Notes under the pieces: model-generated
What the model was told of the DNA's origin: nothing
The model's input: the letters and a program-made list of their open reading frames with translations, nothing else
Databases searched by the model: none
Position numbers and translations under genes: made by a program
NCBI RefSeq assembly: GCF_900114495.1
Contig: NZ_FOZI01000001.1
Span: forward strand, 1,445,469 to 1,509,468
Length of the DNA stretch: 64,000 nt
Source: Dyella sp. OK004
GTDB taxonomy: Bacteria > Pseudomonadota > Gammaproteobacteria > Xanthomonadales > Rhodanobacteraceae
Reading direction: 5' to 3'
In this document: positions 17,109 to 25,710 of the stretch, in pieces
Position numbering within the stretch: position 1 is the stretch's first letter
Layout: the number at the start of each line of letters is the position of its first letter

Positions 17109-18899
17109 GTGAACAACGCAACACGCTTGGGCTGGCTGGCACTGGCCGCCCTGATGTTGGCAACGCCGGCATGGGCACAGCAGAGCGCGGGTGCGCGCTT
17201 CAAGCAGATCTATGAAACAGAATGGGCATGGCGCAACGGGCAGGCCGGCATCAACACCTCCGGTGAAGCCCAGCCCAACAATGGACGGCTGGATACGGTG
17301 GACGCGGCCAACCAGCAACGTCGCCTGGATTATTGGCAGAAGGTGTTGGCGGATCTGAGTACCGTCGACGCCAAGCAGCTCTCCGCCGAGGACCAGGTCA
17401 ACTACGCCGTCTATCGCGCGCAGATCCAGAACCTGCTCGCCGTGCAGCAGTACAAACAGTGGCAGATGCCGTTCAACAGCGACTCCGCATTCTGGAGCGA
17501 CCTGGGTTATGTGCTGAACGCCGATGACTTGCGCACGCCGCAGGACTATCGCCGTTATCTGGATCGCCTCGGTCAGGTGCCGGCGTACTTCGACCAGCAG
17601 ATCGACAACATGCGCGACGGTCTGGCGCGCGGTTTCACCGTGCCGCGCGCGGTGCTCGACGGCCGCGACGTTTCCATCGCGGCGGTAGCCGAGCTGAAAG
17701 ACCCCACGCAAAGCAGCTTCTACAAGCCGTTCCAGCACATGCCGGTGAGCGTGCCCGCCGCGCAGGCGACTGCGATGCAGGACGAAGCGCGCAAGGTGAT
17801 CGCCGAAAAGGTCATTCCCTCCTACGGCAAACTGCTGACCTTCTTCCGCAACGAATACCTGCCCAAGGCGCGCACTACGCTCGCCGCCGAAGTAATGCCT
17901 GACGGCAAGGCGTGGTATCGCCAGCAGATCGTCGAGTACACCACGCTTGATCTCGACCCCGACGCGATCCATCAGGTCGGCCTGGAGCAAGTGGCGAAGA
18001 TCCACGCCGAGATGGTCAAGACCATGCAGGAGAGCGGCTTCAAGGGTAGCTTCGCCGAGTTCCTGCACTTCCTGCGCACCGACCCGCAGTTTCACGCCAA
18101 GACGCCCGACGAACTGCTGATGCGCAGCGCGTGGGTGGCCAAACAGGTGGATGGCCAGCTCGGCAAATTCTTCGATCACCTGCCGCGCCAGCGTTTCGCC
18201 ATCGTGCCGGTGGCGCCGGATATCGCGCCGTACTACACCTCCGGCCGTGGCGGTGCGAGCGCTTATCTGGTCAACACCTACGACCTGCCGTCGCGCCCGC
18301 TCTACAACGTGGCCGCATTGACCTTGCATGAGTCCGCGCCGGGCCATTCGCTGCAACTCGCGCTGGCCGCGGAGCAGAAGGGTCAGCCGGCATTCCGCCG
18401 CGAAGGCTATATCTCCGCCTACGGCGAGGGCTGGGGCCTGTACTCCGAATACCTCGGCAACGAGATGGGCATCTACAAGACGCCCTATGATCGCTTCGGT
18501 TATCTCACCTATCAGATGTGGCGCGCGTGCCGCCTAGTGGTGGACACCGGCATCCATCATCTCGGCTGGACGCGCCAGCAAGCCATCGATTACCTCACCG
18601 ACAACACCGCACTCTCCGCGCGCGAAATCGCCAACGAAGTCGATCGCTACATCAGCTGGCCCGGCCAGGCGCTGTCGTATGAACTGGGCTACCTGAAAAT
18701 CCTGGAACTGCGCCGCAAAGTGGAGCAGGCGCTGGGACCGAAGTTCGACATCCGCCACTTCCACGACACCCTGCTGCAGATCGGCTCCGTGCCGCTGCCG
18801 GTGCTGGAGCAGCGCATCGACCGGTTTATCGCAGAGGGTGGCCCGGAGCCGGATTTCGGCTGTGACTGCGCCAAACCCCCGGCAACCAGGGCGCTGTAG
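17109..18899 (+). CDS. DUF885 family metallopeptidase-like protein
   Basis: 596 residues from a GTG at 17109 directly after the SulP stop; the reading frame opens with a signal peptide (NNATRLGWLALAALMLATPAWA). The zinc-like motif HESAPGH (His407, Glu408, His413) and the downstream YGEGWGLYSEYLG match DUF885, which resembles gluzincin carboxypeptidases. Probably periplasmic, with unknown substrate. Its terminal Leu codon and TAG stop lie in the first bases of a GTAGGAGC palindrome. Confidence 0.85.
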   Translation: MNNATRLGWLALAALMLATPAWAQQSAGARFKQIYETEWAWRNGQAGINTSGEAQPNNGRLDTVDAANQQRRLDYWQKVLADLSTVDAKQLSAEDQVNYAVYRAQIQNLLAVQQYKQWQMPFNSDSAFWSDLGYVLNADDLRTPQDYRRYLDRLGQVPAYFDQQIDNMRDGLARGFTVPRAVLDGRDVSIAAVAELKDPTQSSFYKPFQHMPVSVPAAQATAMQDEARKVIAEKVIPSYGKLLTFFRNEYLPKARTTLAAEVMPDGKAWYRQQIVEYTTLDLDPDAIHQVGLEQVAKIHAEMVKTMQESGFKGSFAEFLHFLRTDPQFHAKTPDELLMRSAWVAKQVDGQLGKFFDHLPRQRFAIVPVAPDIAPYYTSGRGGASAYLVNTYDLPSRPLYNVAALTLHESAPGHSLQLALAAEQKGQPAFRREGYISAYGEGWGLYSEYLGNEMGIYKTPYDRFGYLTYQMWRACRLVVDTGIHHLGWTRQQAIDYLTDNTALSAREIANEVDRYISWPGQALSYELGYLKILELRRKVEQALGPKFDIRHFHDTLLQIGSVPLPVLEQRIDRFIAEGGPEPDFGCDCAKPPATRAL

Positions 18900-19044
18900 G
18901 AGCCCACCTTGTGGGCGAAAGCCCTGCGCAGCAGGGCCATTTTGACCGGCTCTCCATAGGTCGTCGCGCTACGGGAAACCGGCAATCCTGCCGGTTTGTC
19001 GCGCACAGAGCCTGCCCGGACTCGATCCGGGGGTGAGCTCCTAC
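18896..19044. repeat. GTAGGAGC palindrome, copy A (degenerate, long)
   Basis: The left arm starts GTAGGAGCCCACC at 18896 and the right arm ends GGTGAGCTCCTAC at 19032-19044. The interior has smaller hairpins (CCGGCAATCCTGCCGG). The TAG at 18897-18899 is the stop codon of the DUF885 gene. The GTAG start resembles REP/SMAG palindromes described in Stenotrophomonas. Confidence 0.75.
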
Positions 19045-19061
19045 AGGCCAAGTGGCATGAA

Positions 19062-19085
19062 GTTTATAAATGGAGTAAACTCCAT
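19062..19085 (+). promoter_or_regulatory. Likely Xre operator and promoter
   Basis: ATGGAGT at 19070-19076 and ACTCCAT at 19079-19085 form a perfect inverted repeat with a 2-base spacer. It overlaps a TATAAA-like -10 element (19065-19070) and lies 27 bases before the antitoxin ATG. This is the expected layout for self-repression by a toxin-antitoxin complex. Confidence 0.6.
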
Positions 19086-19111
19086 CCCAACTTCACAGGG
19101 AGAGTTTCCAC

Positions 19112-19507
19112 ATGGCAGCTCATCTCCTTCCTGAAACCGTCCCCGCCGCCGATCTCGGTGGCCCGGCGCTGCGCGCATTCTTCAATCTGGCCGAGCGCTG
19201 GAGCCTGCGCATCGGCGACCAGCGCAAGCTGCTCGGCGATCCGCCGGAATCCACCTTCTACAAATGGAAGCGCCACCAGGCCGGCAGCCTGAGTCGCGAT
19301 GTGCTGGAACGCATCAGCTATCTGCTGGGCATCTACAAGGATCTGCAGATCCTGTTCAACGACCCTGCCCAGGCGGATGCGTGGGTGCATAAAACGAACA
19401 AGGCGCCACTGTTCGGCGGGCAGTCGGCGATGCAGCGCATGTTGTCAGGCAACGTGGCCGACTTGTATGTGGTGCGGCAGTATCTCGACGCACAGCGCGG
19501 CTGGTGA
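19112..19507 (+). CDS. Xre/MbcA/ParS family antitoxin
   Basis: 131 residues. A helix-turn-helix region (about 30-75, KLLGDPPESTFYKWKRHQ) is followed by the C-terminal toxin-binding part typical of this family: LLGIYKDLQILFNDPAQADAWVHKTNKAPLFGGQSAMQRMLSG...DLYVVRQYLDAQRGW. It neutralises the RES toxin encoded 83 bases downstream and should repress its own promoter. GGGAGAG precedes the ATG. Confidence 0.92.
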   Translation: MAAHLLPETVPAADLGGPALRAFFNLAERWSLRIGDQRKLLGDPPESTFYKWKRHQAGSLSRDVLERISYLLGIYKDLQILFNDPAQADAWVHKTNKAPLFGGQSAMQRMLSGNVADLYVVRQYLDAQRGW

Positions 19508-19590
19508 GCCTGCCGAGCGCGTCGCAGTCGGCGATACGTCGTCGCCGCATACTGCGTTGAACCCGGCAGGTAGCCCGAGATCGCCCCGTC

Positions 19591-20274
19591 ATGGTCGACA
19601 TCCCCCCACTCAAACGCATTCGCTGGAGCCATGCATATCGCATCGTGCCCAGCCGCTTTCCGCCGGTGGGTGTGTATGACCGCATTGCCGATCCGGGCGA
19701 TCTGGACGCGCTGTATGCCATCGAGGCGCTGACCAATCCGCGCATCCGCGACGAACTCGGTGTGCTGCCGCTGGTGCCGAAGGACCGGCGTGTGAGCGGC
19801 CCGGGCACTACGCCGATCATGGCGGCGTTTACCCACCTCAATCCCGAAGGCAGCCGCTTCTCCGACGGAAGCTGGGGCGTGTTCTACGCTGCGCGCACCG
19901 TGCGCACCGCCGTCGAAGAAACGGTGTATCACCGCGAGCGCTTTCTCGCGGCTACCGACGAACCGCCCTGCGATACAGAGATGCGCTGCTACCGCACCAG
20001 CATCCAGGCGAAGCTGCATGACCTGCGCGGCGGCTGGCCCGCGGAACACGATCCGGACAGTTACGGCGCCAGCGTGACCCTTGCGCGCAAACTGCGCGCC
20101 GATGCTTCGGATGGCATCGTGTACGAAAGTGCGCGGCACCGCGGCGGCGAATGCGTGGCGGTGTTCTATCCCGACCGCGTGGCGCCGTGCGTGCAGGCGC
20201 AGCACCTGCTGTACCGCTGGGATGGCAAGCGCATCGCGCAGGTACTCGAAGTGAGCGAACTCAAGCGCAGCTGA
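19591..20274 (+). CDS. RES domain toxin (NAD+-degrading)
   Basis: 227 residues. The residues naming the RES fold are all in place: Arg in the N-terminal AYRIV, Glu in VEETVYHRE and Ser in DGIVYESARHRGGECVAVF. Characterised RES toxins of this pairing deplete cellular NAD+, by phosphorolysis in MbcT. The cognate antitoxin lies just upstream. The gene appears intact, so the module is probably functional. Confidence 0.92.
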   Translation: MVDIPPLKRIRWSHAYRIVPSRFPPVGVYDRIADPGDLDALYAIEALTNPRIRDELGVLPLVPKDRRVSGPGTTPIMAAFTHLNPEGSRFSDGSWGVFYAARTVRTAVEETVYHRERFLAATDEPPCDTEMRCYRTSIQAKLHDLRGGWPAEHDPDSYGASVTLARKLRADASDGIVYESARHRGGECVAVFYPDRVAPCVQAQHLLYRWDGKRIAQVLEVSELKRS

Positions 20275-20279
20275 TCGCG

Positions 20280-20353
20280 GTAGGAGCGCACCGTGTGCGC
20301 GACATACCTGCGAAGCAGCGATGCAGCCGGTCACGCACGGGGCGGGCTCCTAC
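20280..20353. repeat. GTAGGAGC palindrome, copy B
   Basis: GTAGGAGCGCACC begins at 20280 and GCTCCTAC ends at 20353, between the converging RES and ompW genes. This is the one copy that does not provide a stop codon; it lies six bases after the RES stop. Confidence 0.8.
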
Positions 20354-20414
20354 AAAAAAGCAGGCTCCGGGGTGTGGAGCCTGCCAAGACCTTCCCTACA
20401 TGAAAGGCGGAAAC

Positions 20415-21023
20415 TCAGAAGCGATAGCCGAAGCTCACGCCGTAGGCCAGCGGGTTGATGGTGGTGTGACCGACCCTGGTGCCGTTGACGTGTACGTCGC
20501 TGCCGATATCCATCCAGCGCACATCCGCCGTAATCATCCAGCGCGGATTGATCTTCACGTCGACACCGGCATGCGCTGCCGCGCCCCAGCTGCTGTCGAT
20601 GCTCACGCGCGTGCCTTGCAGCGGCCCTTTGCCGTCGATGTTGAAGAAGCGCGTGTAGTTCACGCCGAGGCCGACGAAGGGCGACGCCGTGCGGTCGGTC
20701 AGGAAGTGGTAGTTCACGCCGAGCACTGGCGGCAGCTGATGGGCAACGGCAACCTGAGTGCCATTGAGGCGCACGTTGTGGCGGAACGGTACGGCAACCA
20801 GCAGTTCCGCGCCCCAATTCGGCGTGATCAGGTACTCGAGGCTCGCGGTCGGCTTGAGGTCGCCGCTAACCTTGGCTTTCATGCCGGCGAGGGTGCCGTT
20901 GTTCGACTTGGGATCGACCGCGTGCGCGCCGAAGCGCACTACCCAGGCATCGTCATTGGCGTGTGCAGGCAGGGCCGCGACGCCGAGGCTGGCCGCGGCG
21001 AGCAGAGGCAAAAGGGATTTCAT
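20415..21023 (-). CDS. ompW: OmpW family outer membrane protein
   Basis: 202 residues from the ATG at 21023, with a signal peptide (MKSLLPLLAAASLGVAALPAHA). It has alternating beta-strand patterns of an 8-stranded barrel, a central WGAAAHAGVDVKINPRW segment and a C-terminal Phe (YGVSFGYRF) for BAM recognition. OmpW proteins are small channels for hydrophobic compounds. The upstream in-frame extension is non-coding. Confidence 0.9.
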   Translation of the reverse strand: MKSLLPLLAAASLGVAALPAHANDDAWVVRFGAHAVDPKSNNGTLAGMKAKVSGDLKPTASLEYLITPNWGAELLVAVPFRHNVRLNGTQVAVAHQLPPVLGVNYHFLTDRTASPFVGLGVNYTRFFNIDGKGPLQGTRVSIDSSWGAAAHAGVDVKINPRWMITADVRWMDIGSDVHVNGTRVGHTTINPLAYGVSFGYRF

Positions 21024-21211
21024 GGCGTGTCCTTGTGGTGTCCGTATCGAGGTAGCGCTTCCATGCTGGCCCAGCGCCGTGGCCGCGCATCTGATCTGAG
21101 TCAATTGCAAGGACGCGTGAAAACGCTTTGCGACGATCTGCCACACCCGTGAGGTGCATCACATTTTCCGCATCAAGGCCGTCGTGGACGCGCTGAGGTG
21201 TGTCGCGCGTC

Positions 21212-21240
21212 AAATAAAAAGCCCGCCAGGTGGCGGGCTT
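21212..21240 (-). terminator. Terminator of phhA
   Basis: On the minus strand, AAGCCCGCC pairs with GGCGGGCTT (21219-21227 with 21232-21240, loop of four) and is followed by TTTTATTT. It lies 27 bases after the phhA stop. Confidence 0.85.
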
Positions 21241-21266
21241 CTATCTGGCGCGTACCTTGCGCGGGC

Positions 21267-22160
21267 TCAGGTATCCGCGTCGGTGGCGAAGCCTTCGCGC
21301 GTACCGCGATTGAACACACGGTCGTTGCCCAGCACATCGGCCGCCGCATGTGCGGTGCCATCCTTGAGGCGTGCATAGATCGGCGTGAAGTCTGGATGCG
21401 TGGCCTCGAACAGCTGCTCAAAGCTGTCGATCACGAAGTAAGTCTGCTGATAGGTATCGATGCGGTAGCGCGTATTCATCACGCGCTCCAGACCGAAGCC
21501 GATGCGGTTGGGCGCGGATGAGTCGAGGCAGTAGATGGACTCGCCCTTGGAGCTGACGATGCCGGCGCCGTAGATGCGCATGCCCTCATTCGTGTTGATC
21601 AAGCCGAACTCCACCGTGTACCAGTACAGGCGCGTGAGGTTCATCAGCGCCTCCGGACCGATGCCGAACGCCTTCATGCCACCACGTCCGTAAGCCTGCA
21701 TGTAATCGGCGAACACCGGGTTGAGCAGCAGCGGCACGTGGCCGAACAGGTCGTGGAACAGATCGGGCTCGCTCAGGTAATCCAGCTGCTCGGGCTTGCG
21801 GATCCACCAGCTCACCGGGAAGCGGCGGTTGGCGAGGTGATCGAAAAACACTTCGTCGGGCAGCAGGCCTTCGACAGCGACTAGTTCCCAGCCGGTGGTC
21901 TTGCCTAGCACCTTGTTGAGGTCGGCGAACTTCGGGATACCGCCTTCGCCCAGACCGAAGCGATCCACACCTGCCATGAACTCCTTGCAGGCGCGGCCCG
22001 GCAGCAGCTCGCGCTGGCGCTGGAACAGGGTGTTCCACACGTCGTGGTCGGTGCGGCTATAGCTGGCCCATGGCTGCTCCACCACACCAGTGGCATACAC
22101 CGGCACATAACCGCGATCGGTCTGCTGGTGTTCGACTTTGCGTGGTGCGTTGTGGTCCAT
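21267..22160 (-). CDS. phhA: Phenylalanine-4-hydroxylase
   Basis: 297 residues from the ATG at 22160. The non-heme iron ligands of aromatic amino acid hydroxylases are present: HDLFGH (His136, His141) and Glu184 in YWYTVEFG. It hydroxylates phenylalanine to tyrosine using tetrahydropterin and O2, in the cytosol. A divergent Lrp/AsnC regulator lies 149 bases away and is the likely controller. No pterin carbinolamine dehydratase gene is adjacent. Confidence 0.96.
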   Translation of the reverse strand: MDHNAPRKVEHQQTDRGYVPVYATGVVEQPWASYSRTDHDVWNTLFQRQRELLPGRACKEFMAGVDRFGLGEGGIPKFADLNKVLGKTTGWELVAVEGLLPDEVFFDHLANRRFPVSWWIRKPEQLDYLSEPDLFHDLFGHVPLLLNPVFADYMQAYGRGGMKAFGIGPEALMNLTRLYWYTVEFGLINTNEGMRIYGAGIVSSKGESIYCLDSSAPNRIGFGLERVMNTRYRIDTYQQTYFVIDSFEQLFEATHPDFTPIYARLKDGTAHAAADVLGNDRVFNRGTREGFATDADT

Positions 22161-22309
22161 GGGTGGCTCCGGTGCGCTGAAAAACTGCCCGGGAAGGGCG
22201 ATCAACAGCATACGGCCGATGGCCTGCATGAAGGTTGTTTTGTTGTTCTATAAAGGCCTGTTGGTGCAATATTCGTGCGTCAAAAACTTGATACGCCGAG
22301 GTATCGTGC

Positions 22310-22786
22310 ATGGCCAACCTGGACCGCACCGATCTGCGCATCCTCGCTGTATTGCAGGGGGATGGGCGCATTACTAACGCTGAGCTGGCCGAGCGGGTCA
22401 GCCTGTCGCCTTCCGCTTGCCTGCGCCGCCTGCAGCGGTTGGAGGGCGAGGGCATCCTCACCGGTTACACCGCGCAGGTAGACCCGGAGGCGGTGGGCCT
22501 GGGCCTGCAGGCCTTTGTGCGTGTGCAGCTGACCAAACATGACGGCGAGGCGATCGAGCGCTTCGTGGAGGATGTGAACGCGTGGGACGAAGTGGTCGCC
22601 TGCTACGCGCTCACCGGCGACATGGACTATCTGATGCACATCTATGTGGCCGACCTGCAGCACTTCTCGCGCTTTCTGCTGGATCGCCTGCTCAACGCCT
22701 CGGGCGTGGCCGATGTGAATTCCAGCTTCGTGCTGCGTACGGTGAAACGCTCCGCTGCGTTGCCGCTGACGCAGCTGGAGCGCTAG
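22310..22786 (+). CDS. Lrp/AsnC family regulator
   Basis: 158 residues: an N-terminal winged HTH (about 5-50, RTDLRILAVLQGDGRITNAELAERVSLSPSACLRRLQRLE) and a C-terminal RAM/ligand domain (about 65-145, TGDMDYLMHIYVADLQ). It is transcribed divergently from phhA, so it probably senses an aromatic amino acid and controls phhA. The intergenic region is AT-richer than its surroundings, as expected for a shared promoter region. Confidence 0.9.
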   Translation: MANLDRTDLRILAVLQGDGRITNAELAERVSLSPSACLRRLQRLEGEGILTGYTAQVDPEAVGLGLQAFVRVQLTKHDGEAIERFVEDVNAWDEVVACYALTGDMDYLMHIYVADLQHFSRFLLDRLLNASGVADVNSSFVLRTVKRSAALPLTQLER

Positions 22787-22787
22787 T

Positions 22788-24080
22788 TCACGCGGCTTCG
22801 TTGGCCAGCACCATCGACGTGTCGTCGTCGCGGCGCCGCTGAATGCGCAAGGCCAGGAAGGCCGCCACCACACCGGACGCTCCCGCGATCACAAACGGCG
22901 TCAGATAGCTGCCCAGTTGCACACGCAACACGCCAGCCATGAAAGCGGCGACTGCGGCGCCGACCTGGTGTCCCGCCACCACCCAGCCGAACACCACCGG
23001 CGCATCGCGTTCGCCGAAAGCTTCCGTAGTCAGGCGCAGCGTGGGCGGCACCGTGGCGATCCAGTCCAGGCCGTAGAACACGCCGAATAGCGACAGGCTG
23101 TACAGCGAGAAATCGGAGTAGGGCAGATACATCAGCGACAAGCCGCGCAGCCCGTAATACGCAAACAGCAGCTTGCGCGGATCGACGCGGTCGGTGAGCC
23201 AGCCCGATGCGGTGGTGCCGAACAGGTCGAAGATACCCATCATCGCCAGCAGACCGGCCGCGCGCACTTCGGGAATGCCGTGATCGCCGCACATCGCGAT
23301 GAAGTGCGTGCCGATCAGGCCGTTGGTGGTGAAGCCGCACACAAAGAACGTGGCGAACAACAACCAAAACACGCCACGCTTGCTGGCGCGCCGAAGCACA
23401 CCCAGGGTCAGCGCGAACAGATTGCCCGCCGGCGCGCTGGCATCGGCGGGTTCGTCGGCCGTTGCGCCATAACGGGTCAGGCCGATATCGGCAGGGCGCT
23501 CCGGCAGCAACCACAACACCAGCGGTACCAGCACGGCGCTGACCGCTGCAATGGTCAGCACCACCCAGCGCCAGCTGGCGTATTCGGCAATGGCGGCAAG
23601 GCCGGGTAGGAAGATCAGCGTGCCGGTGGCGGTGCTGGCGGTGAGCAGGCCCATCATCAGGCCGCGATGGGTGCTGAACCAGCGACCCACCACGGTGGCG
23701 CCCAGCACCACCGCCACGCAGCCGGTGCCGGCACCCGAAAGCACGCCCCAGGTCAGCAGAAGATGCCAGGGCTGGCTCATCACCGCACTCGACGCGGCCG
23801 CCAGCGCCATCACCGTGAGCGCGATGACTAGCACCCGGCGAATGCCGAAACGCTGCATCAGGGCGGCGGCGAACGGGCCCATCAGGCCGTAGAGCAGGAT
23901 GCCCACCGCGGCGGCGGCGGAAATATCGTCCCGGCTCCAGCCGAAGGCGCGTCCCAGCGGCAACATCAACACGCCGGGCGTGGCGCGCATGCCGGCCGAG
24001 GCCAGCAGCGCCATGAACACCACGGCAACCACTACAAAGGCATAGTTTTGGCCGAAGGGCCGGCGGCGCTGTATAGTCAT
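22788..24080 (-). CDS. MFS transporter
   Basis: 430 residues with 12 predicted membrane helices split by a cytoplasmic loop around residues 195-230. The N-terminal GWSRDDISAAAAVGILLYGLMGP and RFGIRR segments resemble the oxalate/formate antiporter and monocarboxylate-porter branch. The substrate is unknown. The ATG abuts a TetR-type palindrome, with no visible ribosome site. It converges on the Lrp gene with a 1-base gap and diverges from the TetR gene. Confidence 0.85.
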   Translation of the reverse strand: MTIQRRRPFGQNYAFVVVAVVFMALLASAGMRATPGVLMLPLGRAFGWSRDDISAAAAVGILLYGLMGPFAAALMQRFGIRRVLVIALTVMALAAASSAVMSQPWHLLLTWGVLSGAGTGCVAVVLGATVVGRWFSTHRGLMMGLLTASTATGTLIFLPGLAAIAEYASWRWVVLTIAAVSAVLVPLVLWLLPERPADIGLTRYGATADEPADASAPAGNLFALTLGVLRRASKRGVFWLLFATFFVCGFTTNGLIGTHFIAMCGDHGIPEVRAAGLLAMMGIFDLFGTTASGWLTDRVDPRKLLFAYYGLRGLSLMYLPYSDFSLYSLSLFGVFYGLDWIATVPPTLRLTTEAFGERDAPVVFGWVVAGHQVGAAVAAFMAGVLRVQLGSYLTPFVIAGASGVVAAFLALRIQRRRDDDTSMVLANEAA

Positions 24081-24138
24081 GTTACCGATCGGTACGGGAC
24101 GGAAGTGCAGAGTACGTACCGATCGGTAACATTGTCAA
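24081..24138. promoter_or_regulatory. Paired TetR operators and promoter of the MFS gene
   Basis: Two copies of the 12-bp palindrome TACCGATCGGTA (24083-24094 and 24117-24128) are 34 bp apart centre to centre, with flanks in opposite orientation. On the minus strand, TTGACA (24138-24133) and TACTCT (24114-24109) form a -35/-10 pair with an 18-base spacer; the second operator fills that spacer and the first covers the leader up to the start codon. Confidence 0.75.
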
Positions 24139-24149
24139 CAGGCCCATGT

Positions 24150-24749
24150 ATGTCCAATCGCCCCAAATCCACTCCCGCCCCTGTCGAAGCCCCGCGCCGC
24201 GCCGCAGACCGCATCCGCGACACCGCCTTCGACCTGTTCTACCGCGAAGGCATCCGCGCCATTGGCGTGGAGGAAATCGTGACCCGGGCCGGCGTCACCA
24301 AGCCCAGCCTTTACCGTGCCTTCGAATCCAAGGACGAGTTGGCCGCGGCCTACCTGCGCGATTACGACCAGCGCTTCTGCCGCAGTTTCGAGGCGCCCGC
24401 CGCCGATCATCCCGGCGACCCGAAGGGCCAGCTGCTCGCCTACCTGGATAGCCTCTCAGTGCGCGCCAGCAGCGGTGACTACCGCGGCTGCGGTCTCACC
24501 AATGCCGTCATCGAATACCCGGACCGCGATCACCCCGCGCATCGGGTCGCGGTGGACAGCAAGCGAGCCCTGCGCGAACGCCTGCGCGAGATGTGCCGCG
24601 ACATGAAAGTGCGCGACCCGGATGAATTGGCCGACAGCCTGCTGCTGCTGCTCGAAGGCAGTTACGTTTCGGGCCAGACCTTTGGCGAAGGCGGCCCCGC
24701 CCGTGTGCTAGGCGCCGCCGCTCGCCGCCTGATCGAAGCCTCGTTGTAG
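24150..24749 (+). CDS. TetR/AcrR family regulator
   Basis: 199 residues from the ATG at 24150. The N-terminal HTH (about 20-65) reads RIRDTAFDLFYREGIRAIGVEEIVTRAGVTKPSLYRAFESKDELAAAYL, the standard TetR pattern, and the C-terminal ligand domain begins near residue 85. It is divergent from the MFS gene and flanked by two identical palindromes, so it most likely represses both itself and the pump. The final Leu-TAG is formed by a GTAGGAGC palindrome. Confidence 0.9.
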   Translation: MSNRPKSTPAPVEAPRRAADRIRDTAFDLFYREGIRAIGVEEIVTRAGVTKPSLYRAFESKDELAAAYLRDYDQRFCRSFEAPAADHPGDPKGQLLAYLDSLSVRASSGDYRGCGLTNAVIEYPDRDHPAHRVAVDSKRALRERLREMCRDMKVRDPDELADSLLLLLEGSYVSGQTFGEGGPARVLGAAARRLIEASL

Positions 24750-24815
24750 GAGCGCACCTTGTGCGCGACAAACCGGCAGGATTGTCGGTTTGTCGCGCAC
24801 AAGGTGCGCTCCTAC
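24746..24815. repeat. GTAGGAGC palindrome, copy C (30-bp perfect stem)
   Basis: 24746-24775 is perfectly complementary to 24786-24815, with a 10-base loop. The left arm reads GTAGGAGCGCACCTTGTGCG and onward. The TAG at 24747-24749 ends the TetR gene. Confidence 0.9.
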
Positions 24816-24909
24816 CAAAGACAGGCGACTCAGTTTGAAACGCACAAACTATCGATGCGCCACAGTACTGCCGACTCGCGGCCCGACTAACGCTAAACTA
24901 ACCGGACCG

Positions 24910-25710
24910 ATGAGCACCGATACCGTTTCCGCCCCGGACCGAGACCTTTTGCGACCCCTACGCTACCTATGGCGCGTGCCGCTGCTGTTGCTGCACATCC
25001 TGCTCGGCATCTTCTTGTGTTCGCTGATCCTCAGCTGGAACCGCCATGCCGTGATGAAAGACGGCCAGGAGCCGTTTGCTCATCGCACTATCCGCTGGTG
25101 GTCCACCGCGCTGCTGCGCATCTTCGGGCTGCGTTCGGTGCGTGTCGGCCAGCCGCTGGCCGATCCGGTGCTGTTCGTCGCCAATCACACCTCGTGGGTG
25201 GATATCGAACTGCTGCACAGCCAGCGCGCGGCGTGCTTCGTGGCGAAGGCCGAGATCGCCAACTGGCCGCTGGTGGGCTGGCTGGCTGCGAGCGGCGGCA
25301 CCATCTTCCATCGGCGCGGCAGCAACCATTCACTGGCGACGGTGATGCAGGTGATGGTCGATCGCCTGCATGGCGGTCGTTCGGTGGCGGTGTTCCCGGA
25401 AGGTGGTACCGGCCATAACGGAGTACTGCGCGTATTCCATGCGCGCATCTTCCAGGCCGCGCTGGATGCGGAAGTCGCGGTGCAGCCGGTGGCGTTGCGC
25501 TTTGCGCGCGACGGCCGTCGGGTGGTCGATGCCGGCTTCCGCGAAGGCGAGAACTTCATGCAGAACTTCCTGCGCCTGCTCGGCGAAGCCCCGATGGATG
25601 CCGAGGTGCATTTCCTCGAACCGGTGCCGGCCATGCCGGACGCGCGCCGCCGCATGGCGGATCTGTCGCGCGAACGCATCGCTGCTGCACTGGAAGATCG
25701 CACGGCATGA
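24910..25710 (+). CDS. 1-acyl-glycerol-3-phosphate acyltransferase-like (PlsC family)
   Basis: 266 residues from the ATG at 24910. One N-terminal membrane helix (about 22-43) precedes the acyltransferase motifs: block I NHTSWVD (His93, Asp98), block II-like TIFHRRGS and block III FPEGGTG (162-168). It transfers an acyl chain to a lysophospholipid or related acceptor at the inner membrane. It overlaps the YheT-like gene by four bases (ATGA), suggesting coupled lipid-related roles. Confidence 0.88.
   Translation: MSTDTVSAPDRDLLRPLRYLWRVPLLLLHILLGIFLCSLILSWNRHAVMKDGQEPFAHRTIRWWSTALLRIFGLRSVRVGQPLADPVLFVANHTSWVDIELLHSQRAACFVAKAEIANWPLVGWLAASGGTIFHRRGSNHSLATVMQVMVDRLHGGRSVAVFPEGGTGHNGVLRVFHARIFQAALDAEVAVQPVALRFARDGRRVVDAGFREGENFMQNFLRLLGEAPMDAEVHFLEPVPAMPDARRRMADLSRERIAAALEDRTA

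Noticed and set aside
18896..19044. Repeated GTAGGAGC arms as a CRISPR or integron-type array
   Set aside because: Copies are single palindromes scattered at gene ends with no regular spacers and no cas or integrase genes.
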